The notes under the pieces were generated by a model that was not told the DNA's origin, did no database searches, and saw nothing but the letters and a program-made list of their open reading frames with translations. Positions 25,521 through 35,100 of a stretch of 64,000 nt of DNA are shown here, piece after piece. The DNA comes from Candidatus Poseidonia sp. GTDB lineage: Archaea > Thermoplasmatota > Poseidoniia > Poseidoniales > Poseidoniaceae. The DNA lies in NCBI GenBank assembly GCA_016778305.1, contig JADHPT010000008.1, forward strand, positions 22,560 to 86,559, given 5' to 3'. A program made the position numbers and the translations under genes. The first letter of the stretch is position 1, and each line of letters opens with the position of its first letter.

Positions 25521-27289
25521 GGCGATACACGCTCCAATACCGTGAGCGTGACATCATCACCAATGCGGGTGAATTCTACGAGGTCTCCGTTGTTGACCTC
25601 CTGACACGGATCGAGGTCAAAGCCGTGACCGTATGGCAAATCAAGCAGTGAGCAAGCAGGAAGTGTAAGAGCACAAACGTCTCGATTGACGATGGCTTTG
25701 GGGCCCTTACCAGTATACAATAAACCCATCAAAACATAGGGAGCCACCGTTGAACCCGAACCTTTGGGGTAGATGAGAACGGTGTCTTGAATCGCTTCTC
25801 CATCCAAGGGATGGCCTGGCTCTTCGATAACCCCCGTGTCACGGTTGACATAGCCGAGATAGGTGATGGGTACGTCGCTGACCATCGCTCGACCCTTGAC
25901 CGAAAAATCACGTTGTGAATTCAAACCAGCCCCCTTGAGAGTGGCATCTCCATCACGGTGTGTTTTGCTGGAGGCATGCTGAGGCTGGGCCTTAACGCTG
26001 AGTTCAGGACGTGGCCCCGCACTTCGCTCGGGGTCGAATGCATGGGCGACGCAATCATCGATCGGCATCACGCTGGTTGGAAGCCGGTTCAGACCGCTGG
26101 TAAGATAGTGCTCAGCTTTCAGGGAGTTGGTCAACAAGTGATTGTATTTTTCACGGTTGTACGGCGTCACTTCAGGGCACGTATCCTTGAGGATAACCGC
26201 CCCTGCTTCCTCCAGCATCTGAATGGAACCGTCCGCTACGGCGAGGTCGTAATTTTCACCACTGGTGAAGACCCACAAGCGTTGGTCAGGGATTCGCATG
26301 CCCATTTCCATATGTCCACGAACCGCAGCTGCGGTAATGCGTATCTCTTCGAGACTGGCTTGGGGGCAGCCGACGACAACCAAATCCACCTGCCCTTTTG
26401 GTGCAAGGTCTTCGTAGCGTTGCGCCAAATCATCTGCGGTAAAGATGAGGTCACCTTGCCAACCGCCTGTTGGAGGCCGATAACCACCTTCAGCCCGCTC
26501 AAGCGGTGGTATTTGGGTATGACCTTCAGCCCAAAGCATGGCGCAACCGTAATTTGCGGCTGCAGCGGTAAGGGCCTTCTTTGAAGCGAAACTGATGTAG
26601 TCGGGCAGGCCGGTAATGAAGGGCATAGGGCCGAATGGAGTGGACCACTCAGGGCGAACCTGCTTGCCAATCCAGTCTCCCAGAACCGACCAGTCAGCGA
26701 GGTGATTGAGTTTGCAGTCCACGTGAACCAGAATATTCGGCACTCGGTTCTGCTCCAAATGCAAGCCCCATTCAGGAGCGTACCCCGTGAGTGCCGTTGC
26801 CAAGGCAGAAAGTCCGGATTCACGGTTGGTGATAAGTGAAGTCCAGGTATTTGAGAAACAAACAGCATTGGATTCAGCCCAGGAAGCCATGCCAACCTCA
26901 GATTCAATTCCACGGTCATAAGGCGTACAGGACAGCGTTGCGTCGATGCCCAATCGCTCATAGGCTTGTACGATCTCAAATTGCTGCTCGAGGAAATCAG
27001 GCCATTGGATGTCCATTTCTTCCATTTTTTCTCGGTCGCAACCTGCAGAGTTGAGCGTGGTAGGGATGGCAACTTGCCCGTCGTCATCAGACGATAAATC
27101 TGAGAGAAAACGGCGAAGACCGTGTCCTCCGGTGATCACCGATACGCCCGATACGTGAGCGTGTACCGCCTCAATGAAGCCGTCTGCCCGTGCCGTGTAG
27201 GCAAGGTCAACGACCAAACGTGCCGCCTTTTGACGAGTAACACCTTCTTCCCCGCGAAGTTGGGCGAGCAAGCGACTCGGTGTCTCCAT
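25517..27289 (-). CDS. fused aconitase X (large + small), likely phosphomevalonate dehydratase
   Basis: 590 residues joining the two usually separate AcnX parts. Large part, residues about 1-440: [12 protein letters not shown], a 4-Cys region with [30 protein letters not shown] and [14 protein letters not shown], all AcnX hallmarks including cluster cysteines. Small part, residues about 455-590: [52 protein letters not shown]. In archaea AcnX is phosphomevalonate dehydratase, an Fe-S enzyme of the modified mevalonate pathway; in bacteria fused forms can be cis-3-hydroxyproline dehydratases. A mevalonate kinase at 58 kb favours the first. A Gly/Ser/His linker near residue 430 joins the parts. 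Confidence 0.85.
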   Translation of the reverse strand: METPSRLLAQLRGEEGVTRQKAARLVVDLAYTARADGFIEAVHAHVSGVSVITGGHGLRRFLSDLSSDDDGQVAIPTTLNSAGCDREKMEEMDIQWPDFLEQQFEIVQAYERLGIDATLSCTPYDRGIESEVGMASWAESNAVCFSNTWTSLITNRESGLSALATALTGYAPEWGLHLEQNRVPNILVHVDCKLNHLADWSVLGDWIGKQVRPEWSTPFGPMPFITGLPDYISFASKKALTAAAANYGCAMLWAEGHTQIPPLERAEGGYRPPTGGWQGDLIFTADDLAQRYEDLAPKGQVDLVVVGCPQASLEEIRITAAAVRGHMEMGMRIPDQRLWVFTSGENYDLAVADGSIQMLEEAGAVILKDTCPEVTPYNREKYNHLLTNSLKAEHYLTSGLNRLPTSVMPIDDCVAHAFDPERSAGPRPELSVKAQPQHASSKTHRDGDATLKGAGLNSQRDFSVKGRAMVSDVPITYLGYVNRDTGVIEEPGHPLDGEAIQDTVLIYPKGSGSTVAPYVLMGLLYTGKGPKAIVNRDVCALTLPACSLLDLPYGHGFDLDPCQEVNNGDLVEFTRIGDDVTLTVLERVSP

Positions 27290-27322
27290 GGTTTTGCCAC
27301 AACACGAAGCCTCATCAAGTCA

Positions 27323-27357
27323 CCCCTCTACTTCTTCCGTCTGAGGAAGTGTAGGGG
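27323..27357. promoter_or_regulatory. 15-bp imperfect inverted repeat between aconitase X and repeat-protein genes
   Basis: In the 98-base divergent gap there is a near-palindrome. Left arm 27323-27337 and right arm 27343-27357 pair over 15 positions with one mismatch (28/52) and two G-T wobbles, around a 5-base loop CGTCT. It lies upstream of both genes. As DNA it would suit a dimeric repressor; as RNA it would be a hairpin in either 5' leader. Which, if either, is unknown. Confidence 0.5.
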
Positions 27358-27393
27358 GAACTTTTCTAAGCGTTGAGGGAGTCAATTGTGTTC

Positions 27394-29523
27394 ATGTCAC
27401 AAGAAGACAGAAGTTGGGGTGAAGACACCCGTGAATCAGAAGAAGAACAGAATGAAGAAGGCCATGAACATCGTCACAATCGCTTGTTTACAGCCTTGCA
27501 GGTCCTCGCAGTAATCACGGCCATGCTGCTTGCAATCTACAACAATGCCCTCATTACGTCAGAAGAAGAGAAGGGAATTGAAAGCCAACAAATGCTCGTA
27601 GAATCCGAACCGCTCGCTCCACTCGCCCCCTGCCACGAAGGAGGTATTCGTTTCAACCTCGGAACCGACGCCAACATGAACGGTGTGCTGGAGACAAATG
27701 AAGTGACCTCCGATACCGTGCTCTGTCACGGCCTTCAAGGATTCTCTGGACCTCAAGGTCAACCCGGTATCAACGGTGATGAAGCCTTGACCCAACTGCT
27801 CACCTCAGAGAGCCTACCTCTGGGTCATGATTCCTGTCCCAGTGGGGGAACGAACATCACAACGGGGCTGGATATCAATGCGAATGCTGAACTGGAAGAG
27901 GAAGAGATCACCAATTCGACCCTTCTTTGCAACGGAGTCATCGGAGCAAGCGGCCAAAACGGTACCGCGGGAATTGAAGGTTCGAGCGGGTTTTCAGCCC
28001 TCGTGGACAAGGTTCCCGCACCGACCTACCTTTGCAGAAATGGCTTCGTCATTCAATTCGGCGTCGATGACGGTCAGGGCATGGGTGTTGCTGCCAATGC
28101 CGTTCTGGAAGCGGATGAGGTGCGTGAACGTCTCAATTTCTGCTTTGAGCCGTTGCGTTCTGAGCGCTTCACCGATTTAGTTAGCGGCTATGGTAATTCG
28201 ATGACCAGTGGTTGCGATCAAGGCCTCTGGCTCCCCCATGCAGAGCGCTTTGTATTCTCAGGAAACGACGGCCAGGTGGGTTGCGAATTATTTGTCAGCG
28301 ATGGAGAGGTCAACACCACAAATCTCCTCCTTGACCTTCATCCGAACGGTGATGGCCTTCCGGGTCAGTACATCGGTTTGAACCACCTTGAGGGATCTCA
28401 AGGAGACCTCATCTTTTTTGACGGAACCAACGGCGTTGACGGAAGAGCGCTATGGGTGCATTCCACCTCCAACAACTCAACATGGTCCTTGGGCGTGGTT
28501 GAATGGGAGGAACCAACGCCCTGGGCGGAAGGCCTTCTGTTCACCCGTACCGACGGCCAATACGTATGGACCAACGGCACGGCATTGCTGCCGTGGCATC
28601 ATCATCCAATGTGGAACACGAGCGTGCGTCAACAGATTGCCGCTTCAATTTCATCCCTCACGCAACTCGGGCAAGCTTGGATTCATGCTGACGAAAACGC
28701 CCTTTGGTTCAGTGCACGAGATGCTCATGACGATGTTGAAGCCCATCGAATCAACGCTCAAGGAGCGTTGACATCATGGTCGGTCAATCCCTTTGGGAAT
28801 CTGGAATTAACGCACCTCCTCAGTGATGGAAACAACCTCCTCGCGATTGGAGTAAAAGGTACGGCCAAACAACTCCTGCGACTCAACGATAACGGAAGCA
28901 GTGAATGGTTGTCTTCCATTGCCCCAACGATGGGGGACACAAAGATGGGGGAAGGTATGGGCTTACACAGGATTGGCAATAATCTCGTCTATGACGCCGA
29001 GGTGAGTGCTAACGAAGCCAGAGTGTGGACGACCAATTTGGCTAATGGCATCACCCTCCAACTTTCGCCTGAACTCCTTTCGCCTGGCGCCCAGGTTGGC
29101 GTTGCTCAAGCAGACAACCGTCTCCTCTTTGATTGCATCACGCCAAGTGGCGGAACTGAAGTATGTGTCACCGACGCAACGCCTATGGGGACAAAAGTAC
29201 TCCATGAACTCACACCCGGGCCGCTTTCAACGACCATCGAAGCCATCGTATCCGTAGAAAACGGGTGGTTATTCATCGCTGACGGTATGATCAACGGAAC
29301 AGATGTTGGCACCAGTCTTTGGACCGTTGATGGAGAGGCCATACGTCACGTCTACAATCCGTGGCCTGGAGCGTCCAATTCAAGTCAAGCCTTGACCTAT
29401 GGAACGTTGGTGCTTGGCGATACACAGGCTTTCTTCATTGCACACGATGGAATAACAGGTCATGAATGGCATCGCTGGAGTCACGGAGAGCTGTCGGACG
29501 ATTGGATTGTCATTGACCGCTGA
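27394..29523 (+). CDS. membrane-anchored extracellular repeat protein (EF-like, collagen-like, propeller-like)
   Basis: 709 residues from ATG 27394; GTG 27388 has the better-spaced GAGGGAG. A polar, acidic cytosolic stretch precedes one helix (LFTALQVLAVITAMLLAIYN), so it is a type II membrane protein. Residues about 80-260 hold three units of about 75 residues, each with Cys...FG(T/L/V)D.N.N..LE..E(V/I)......C, like secreted Ca-binding modules, linked by collagen-like GxxG stretches (GLQGFSGPQGQPGING; GASGQNGTAGIEGSSG). The rest is Trp-rich and beta-repetitive (CELFVSDGEVNTT, GTEVCVTDATPMGTKVLHEL), resembling ELWVTDGT propeller repeats. Role unknown; adhesion or matrix contact is plausible. 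Confidence 0.75.
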   Translation: MSQEDRSWGEDTRESEEEQNEEGHEHRHNRLFTALQVLAVITAMLLAIYNNALITSEEEKGIESQQMLVESEPLAPLAPCHEGGIRFNLGTDANMNGVLETNEVTSDTVLCHGLQGFSGPQGQPGINGDEALTQLLTSESLPLGHDSCPSGGTNITTGLDINANAELEEEEITNSTLLCNGVIGASGQNGTAGIEGSSGFSALVDKVPAPTYLCRNGFVIQFGVDDGQGMGVAANAVLEADEVRERLNFCFEPLRSERFTDLVSGYGNSMTSGCDQGLWLPHAERFVFSGNDGQVGCELFVSDGEVNTTNLLLDLHPNGDGLPGQYIGLNHLEGSQGDLIFFDGTNGVDGRALWVHSTSNNSTWSLGVVEWEEPTPWAEGLLFTRTDGQYVWTNGTALLPWHHHPMWNTSVRQQIAASISSLTQLGQAWIHADENALWFSARDAHDDVEAHRINAQGALTSWSVNPFGNLELTHLLSDGNNLLAIGVKGTAKQLLRLNDNGSSEWLSSIAPTMGDTKMGEGMGLHRIGNNLVYDAEVSANEARVWTTNLANGITLQLSPELLSPGAQVGVAQADNRLLFDCITPSGGTEVCVTDATPMGTKVLHELTPGPLSTTIEAIVSVENGWLFIADGMINGTDVGTSLWTVDGEAIRHVYNPWPGASNSSQALTYGTLVLGDTQAFFIAHDGITGHEWHRWSHGELSDDWIVIDR

Positions 29524-30358
29524 TGGGTGTGACATTCGTGCGTCCGATGCAATAGGGGCAGGAATCTCCGATGACATAATCCTTGGAGGCTTGCTCTTCT
29601 GCAGAAAGAGGTTCACGACAGGCAAAGCAGACGACAATCTCTGTTTCTTCGAGGGAGGGATTGACGGCGACCCGTTGGTCAAAGACGAAACAATCCCCGT
29701 TCCAGTGGTCGCCGCCCACCTGCTCAAAATAGCCCAACACGCCTCCTCTGAGTTGCTTGACATTGGTGAACCCTGCCTCCATCATGATGGCGCTGGCTTT
29801 CTCACAGCGAATCCCTCCGGTGCAAAACATCACAATCGGTTCGTCCTTCATGGATTCGGGGAGGCTTTCAATCGCCTTCGGAAAAGCTCTGAAGGTACGT
29901 ATGTCGAGGTCAATAGCGTTGTCAAAGGTGCCGACCCTCAATTCATAATCGTTACGAGTGTCCAATACGTGTACGGGCTGACCTGCATCGAGCATGGCCT
30001 TGAATGCCTGTGGTTCGATTTCTTCACCGGTTTGCTCGTGCGGGCGAATATGGTCGATTCCAACAGAAATAATCTCGTTCTTCTTGCGCACGTTCATCCG
30101 ATTAAAGGGTTGATAATCGGTGTATGATCGTTTGAGTGGTATATTCGCAAAACGTTCGTCCCGCTCGAGATAGGCAACAAAGGCATCGACGTTGGATTGC
30201 AAACCAGCGAGAAAGAAATTGATACCTTCACCAGAAAGAAGGATGGTTCCTTTGAGACCCAAATCCAAACAGACGCTTTGAAGGGGGCTCGTGAGAAGGT
30301 CCCTATCGGGTAAATCGACGAAGCGATACCCAGCAATGTTGACAATCTTGCCCGTCAC
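29510..30358 (-). CDS. trhO: tRNA uridine-5-hydroxylating rhodanese-like protein TrhO
   Basis: 282 residues from GTG 30356-30358. The N-terminal ferredoxin-like UPF0176 domain (GTILLSGEGINFFLAG, SYTDYQPFNRMNVRKKNEI) precedes a rhodanese domain with LDTRNDYELRVGTFDNAIDLD and the catalytic loop FCTGGIRCEKAS. Near the C-terminus, paired CxxC-like cysteines (CFACREPL, CPYC) probably bind zinc. In bacteria TrhO makes 5-hydroxyuridine at the wobble base of tRNA in an oxygen-dependent reaction. Its presence suits an aerobic cell. It follows nadE by 39 bases, and its 3' end overlaps the convergent repeat-protein gene by 14. Confidence 0.88.
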   Translation of the reverse strand: MTGKIVNIAGYRFVDLPDRDLLTSPLQSVCLDLGLKGTILLSGEGINFFLAGLQSNVDAFVAYLERDERFANIPLKRSYTDYQPFNRMNVRKKNEIISVGIDHIRPHEQTGEEIEPQAFKAMLDAGQPVHVLDTRNDYELRVGTFDNAIDLDIRTFRAFPKAIESLPESMKDEPIVMFCTGGIRCEKASAIMMEAGFTNVKQLRGGVLGYFEQVGGDHWNGDCFVFDQRVAVNPSLEETEIVVCFACREPLSAEEQASKDYVIGDSCPYCIGRTNVTPISGQ

Positions 30359-30397
30359 ATCAAGGCCTTTGGGCTTGAGTTTTTGAGCCCACCGACG

Positions 30398-32164
30398 TCA
30401 GCGAGCGTCTCTCCAATCGTGGTGTGAAGCCAATGGTCTACGCCAACCTTGGCCGAAGGCGCGTGAAGAAATTCGAGGTGCGGGCGCCATCTGCCATCGC
30501 TTGTGTTCATTCCGCTCGAGGCGTGTCAAGATCTCCTTGACTTTGGCTGCATTATGGCCGGCTGCAATCATTTCATCTGCATTCATACCTGCCTCGATGT
30601 GAGCCTTGAGGATCTCATCGAGTTCATCGTAAGGCGGCAATGTATCTTCATCAAATTGGTCGGGGGCAAGTTCTGCTGAAGGAGCTTTGTTGAGGGTTGA
30701 ATCATTAACGGGTGGGGGAAGTCCTGCTGTCTCTGCTCGCTGATTAAAGCGTCGAGCCATGGCGTATACCTCCATCTTGTAGACGTCACCAAGTGGAGCA
30801 TAGCCCCCAGCCATGTCGCCATAGAGGGTACAATATCCCTGAGCGATTTCTGATTTATTCCCAGTTGTGATGGCCATGCTGGATTGAGCGTTGGCGTAAG
30901 CCATCACGATAATGGCTCGCAAACGGGCCTGCAAGTTTTCACCTGCAACTGCGTGGCCCGATGAGAGAACATCCTGAAGCACATCTTCACTTACACCGTG
31001 CATGGCGTCAATGGGGTGAACGTGATGGTGAAGGCCAAGCGCTTCTCCCGTGTATTGAGCGTCGTCAATCGAATGTTGAGAGGAATGACGGCTCGGCATG
31101 GCGATGCTGGTGACGTTTGAAGGGCCAATGGCAGCGGCTGCAATGCAAGCAGCAACCGCTGAATCAATCCCACCAGAAAGTCCCAACACGATGGACCCGA
31201 TGTTGGATTTGCGGCAGTAGTCTGCAAGACCGGTCACAACTGCATCGGTCATTTCGTCAATGGCATCCACCTCGCTTTCAGCCTCTTGATGTGCATCAAG
31301 GCGAATCATTCCGCTCTGACCGATGGACAGGGCATCCTCAGCCGGACTGGGCAACCAACGACAGCCTTCAGGCCCTGCTAAATCAACGAGCAACACGCCT
31401 TCTTGCCATGATGGGGCAATGACTGCACGACCGTCTGGCCACGCTACCAAACTTCGGCCATCAAATAGAAGGTCGTCATTGCCACCAACTTGGTTTGCGA
31501 GGAGGAAGGGATGATTGAGGACAGAGGCGGCATGACGAGCAACTTCGAGCCGCGTGTTGGCCTTCTCACTGTGGAATGGAGAGGCTGATAGATTGACGGT
31601 AGCATGGATGTCCACGCCTTGACGACACCATTCAGCGATGTGCTCGATGGGGTCTTGGGCGTAGGATGACGGCGTTTTTCCTGCAGACTGCCATGCATCC
31701 TCGCATACGGTCACACCGAGGGTGAGGTTGCCGATGGAACGCGCCAGTCCAGAGCGATGGTCTGGTGCGAAGTAGCGTGCTTCGTCAAATACATCGTAGG
31801 TCGGAAGCAATTGCTTGCGCGCCACGATTCGGCCGCCTTGTTCTCCTGTTATGCTTCCAGAGTCGGGGCCACAGCGCACCACTCCATTGGTGGGCAAGGC
31901 TCGTTCATCTTCAGCTGGAAGAGGCGTCCCGACCAGCAGAGGAAGAGATGACTCGAGTGATAGCGCGGTGTTGAGAGAGCGACGAATGAAATCATCTTCC
32001 AAGAGTAAATCACGAGGCGGGTAGCCGCAAACGGCCAGTTCGGTCGAGACACCAAGAGAGGCACCTTGCTTTTCAGCAAGTTTAGCGAGCGCAGCAAGAC
32101 GCTCACTGTTGTTGTGAAGGTCACCTACGGTTGGATCCATTTGCAAGAGACCAATGCGACTCAT
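30398..32164 (-). CDS. nadE: glutamine-dependent NAD+ synthetase
   Basis: 588 residues. The N-terminal nitrilase-type glutaminase has its Glu-Lys-Cys triad in STELAVCGYPPRDL, VARKQLLPTYDVFDEARYF and LGVTVCEDAW. The C-terminal synthetase has the P-loop VLGLSGGIDSAVAA, then SRHSSQHSIDDA and the ATP/NaAD-binding TTGNKSEIAQGY. It makes NAD+ from nicotinate adenine dinucleotide, ATP and glutamine, with ammonia passing between domains. ATG 32162-32164 begins 24 bases after the stop of the giant surface-protein gene, so transcription is probably shared. Length and motifs are complete. Confidence 0.96.
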   Translation of the reverse strand: MSRIGLLQMDPTVGDLHNNSERLAALAKLAEKQGASLGVSTELAVCGYPPRDLLLEDDFIRRSLNTALSLESSLPLLVGTPLPAEDERALPTNGVVRCGPDSGSITGEQGGRIVARKQLLPTYDVFDEARYFAPDHRSGLARSIGNLTLGVTVCEDAWQSAGKTPSSYAQDPIEHIAEWCRQGVDIHATVNLSASPFHSEKANTRLEVARHAASVLNHPFLLANQVGGNDDLLFDGRSLVAWPDGRAVIAPSWQEGVLLVDLAGPEGCRWLPSPAEDALSIGQSGMIRLDAHQEAESEVDAIDEMTDAVVTGLADYCRKSNIGSIVLGLSGGIDSAVAACIAAAAIGPSNVTSIAMPSRHSSQHSIDDAQYTGEALGLHHHVHPIDAMHGVSEDVLQDVLSSGHAVAGENLQARLRAIIVMAYANAQSSMAITTGNKSEIAQGYCTLYGDMAGGYAPLGDVYKMEVYAMARRFNQRAETAGLPPPVNDSTLNKAPSAELAPDQFDEDTLPPYDELDEILKAHIEAGMNADEMIAAGHNAAKVKEILTRLERNEHKRWQMAPAPRISSRAFGQGWRRPLASHHDWRDAR

Positions 32165-32188
32165 CGTAATTCACCCTGTTGAATCCGT

Positions 32189-35100
32189 TCAGGGGTGCTT
32201 AACAATTTCACCGTGTTCGTCCTTGTACCACCATTCATTGGTGTCTTTATCGTGATACCACCAATAACCATCGGAGCCCATGACCCAATCGGTTTCTTCC
32301 TCGGTTGACGTGCTCGTGGAAACTGCTGCTGCCGTTGATACAACGCTTTGCTCAACCTCGTCATCATCGTCATCGTCATCGTCCTCGAGTTCCTCTGAGT
32401 ATTCGTCCCAATCATAGGCGATTTTTGAACCTTGATTCACCGTCATGCGCTTGAGCCAAAGCAAGAGCGTCACCACGATGGAGAGGAATAGAAGAGCAGT
32501 TACGGCACCGATGGCTGGATTGACATCGCCAAACACCTTTTCCGTGAAGCTAAGCTCCTCGGAAACTCTCACGTCAACGATGGGTCCGCTGGACATGGCA
32601 CCGTTGTCGAGTGTTGCTTCTATCCATTGAACACCGGGGCGAACCGGACCCCAATCAAGGGTAACGATACCAACGCCACCAGCATCAGCTGTCACGCTTG
32701 TGCGCTGAATTTCAGACCGAGTACCGTCGAGCTCAACGGATTCAAAGACAACATCAACGCTTCCTTCCAAGGTACCTATGTTCTCAACTTCCAGTTGAAT
32801 TGAGGTGGTATCGCCCACTTCGAGCAGAAGGCGAGAATAGGTCATTGAGGAGGGCGATACTGAAAATTCAGGTTGAAGCCATTTCATGTTCCACGTTGCA
32901 ATACTGGTCCCGCTGACTCCACCGTTGAGGCCTGTAACTTCGTTACCTGCGAGGTCTCGACCCTCAACATAGATCTTGACGACCATGCGGTCAATGAGCA
33001 TCGAGTCAGTGATCTCACTGAGGTCCATTTCCGTTGAGAGTTCAAGTCGCAGTCCGTCTAATTCAGTACCTATGAGGTTCAGTGCTTGCCGCCCTGAGCG
33101 GATGGTATCCCTCGTCTCGAAGTCTTCCACAACCCAAACCAATTCAAGAGATTGGACGTCCAAGCCTCCGAGTTCTTCGATGATAATACGGACCTCATGA
33201 CCTTCGCCTCCAAGGATGGCAAGTGGACGTGGCGACAGGATTTCTACAGGGTTCGGGCCCGTACCATCAACCAGAATCCATTTGACAGAGCTTTCCTTAT
33301 TGGTAAGGTCAACACCTTGGCCTTCAAGGCAACCAACCTCCCACGTTAGCGGAAGTGCACCTGAGGTTGCAGGCGCTTCCAAGGGGGTTGACCAAATGCC
33401 ACCATAGGCAGTTGCAGTGTAGGTTGATCCCGCAAAGAGAAGATGTACGTCGCAATCAAAGACTGGAACGGTCGAGGTTTCTGCAAATACCAAACCACCC
33501 GATATCTCCATCGGAGTGAGGGGTGTAACACGAGCACCATCTCCAAGGAAGGAACCGCGGGTGAGGAAGAGATTCACGCTCTCTTCTGGTATGCTCAGAC
33601 CTGCAGAAAAGCGCCAACGGTGCTCTGGGAAGTTGCGAGATTCTTCCTGTCCAGCCCGGTCAATGACCAAGATTGCTGGTTCACGACGGTTGTCACCAAT
33701 GTCTGGCGTATTCCATCCGAAGGTCAAGTCAATCTGCAACAACATGTCCTTTTCAAAGGGTCCTGCAACACCATTTTCTCCCATCATGGTACAGTCTTCA
33801 ATAGAGATGTGAATTGATTCGGTTGTACAGTTACCTGTTTCAAAATTCCAAATAATGCTCATGGTGTCGCTGCCTTGGTTACTGGCCAACATCACCTCAA
33901 CGGTGTCAAGGTCAGCCCCTCCGTTGGGTTCGGTGATTTTCACATCAAGTTGGTAAGGCTGTCCTGGGTGCAACCATGATTTCCGTCCGTCAGACCACGA
34001 GAAGGCATCGGGGTCAAGTGTAGGAGCGCCATCAACAGCCAGTTGGTAAATGGTCAACTGTTGACCTTCTTCAGCGCTACCCCCGTGTTGGATCGGGTAA
34101 CCTGATGGATCAGTACCCTCAAGATAAACCGCCACTTTTTGGCCTAAACTGCCAGAGGTATCGTCCATCATGAGGGTGTAGATTCCAGTAAGTGCGGTGC
34201 GGTCGCTGGGCAAGAGCATAGGGGTTGCTGAATATTCACCCTCATCTGGCCAACCGTTGAGGTTGTCGTCATCGACCCATTCCTTCCAAACCATGGCATT
34301 CATCGCTGCTGGTAGGATTGGCTGGTCCATGATGGTGACCTGCAATATTTGGGTTGGACTTGGAGTGCGGTGGTCGTATTGATACATCGAAGTGTCAATC
34401 ACTCGGGGCTTGACCGAATCCACCGTGAACGTTCGGGCCCATTCGGTGGGTTCAATGATCGTTGAACCGTTGAGAGAAACCAGACGCACCGTCCAGGTAA
34501 CATCACCATAGGTGAAGGGGATGGTTTCAGTAATGTTCCAGTATATACCATCCAATTCGGTCGTGTTCATGACGGCTGAACCGTCGCGGTATAGCGTTAA
34601 TTCGGCATCTCCATCAACGAAGGCGCCTGCTGAGGAGAGACCCTCAAAGCCGATTTCCACCGAGAGATTCATGCTCTCTCCACCCTGCAAGTACTGCCTT
34701 GTACTCAGCATGGGACCGTTAGCGTCCGAGAAGGTCATGGCCTTGATTTCGAGGTCGTTTTCGTACCCCTGATTGTTCAAGTCACCCCAGGTATGCGAGA
34801 AAGGAATGGAGATGACACCGCTTTGGAGCACGAGACGGGAGGTGGTCGTCAGTTGCATCTCATCGTCCCACATCGGGCGCAATCGGAAGGTAATATTGGC
34901 CGTGACCGTCGAGCCGTCAACAAGCGTTTCGATAGGGGAATCGGGATGCAATTCAACCAAATCAGCGTCGCCCAACCCAGCAGGTGTACCACCACTCGCT
35001 GGGAAAAGCCAGGTCGCTTGGTTCGTTTTGCTGAAGACGTCCAGACGGTAATGGGTAATGCTTCCTCCAAAGACCTGGTATTCTGTTTCGATAGTCTGCC

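Noticed and set aside
26236..27087. 283-codon open frame on the minus strand inside aconitase X
   Set aside because: Another frame of the well-supported AcnX gene; the protein is basic, without domains, and has no room for its own start signals.
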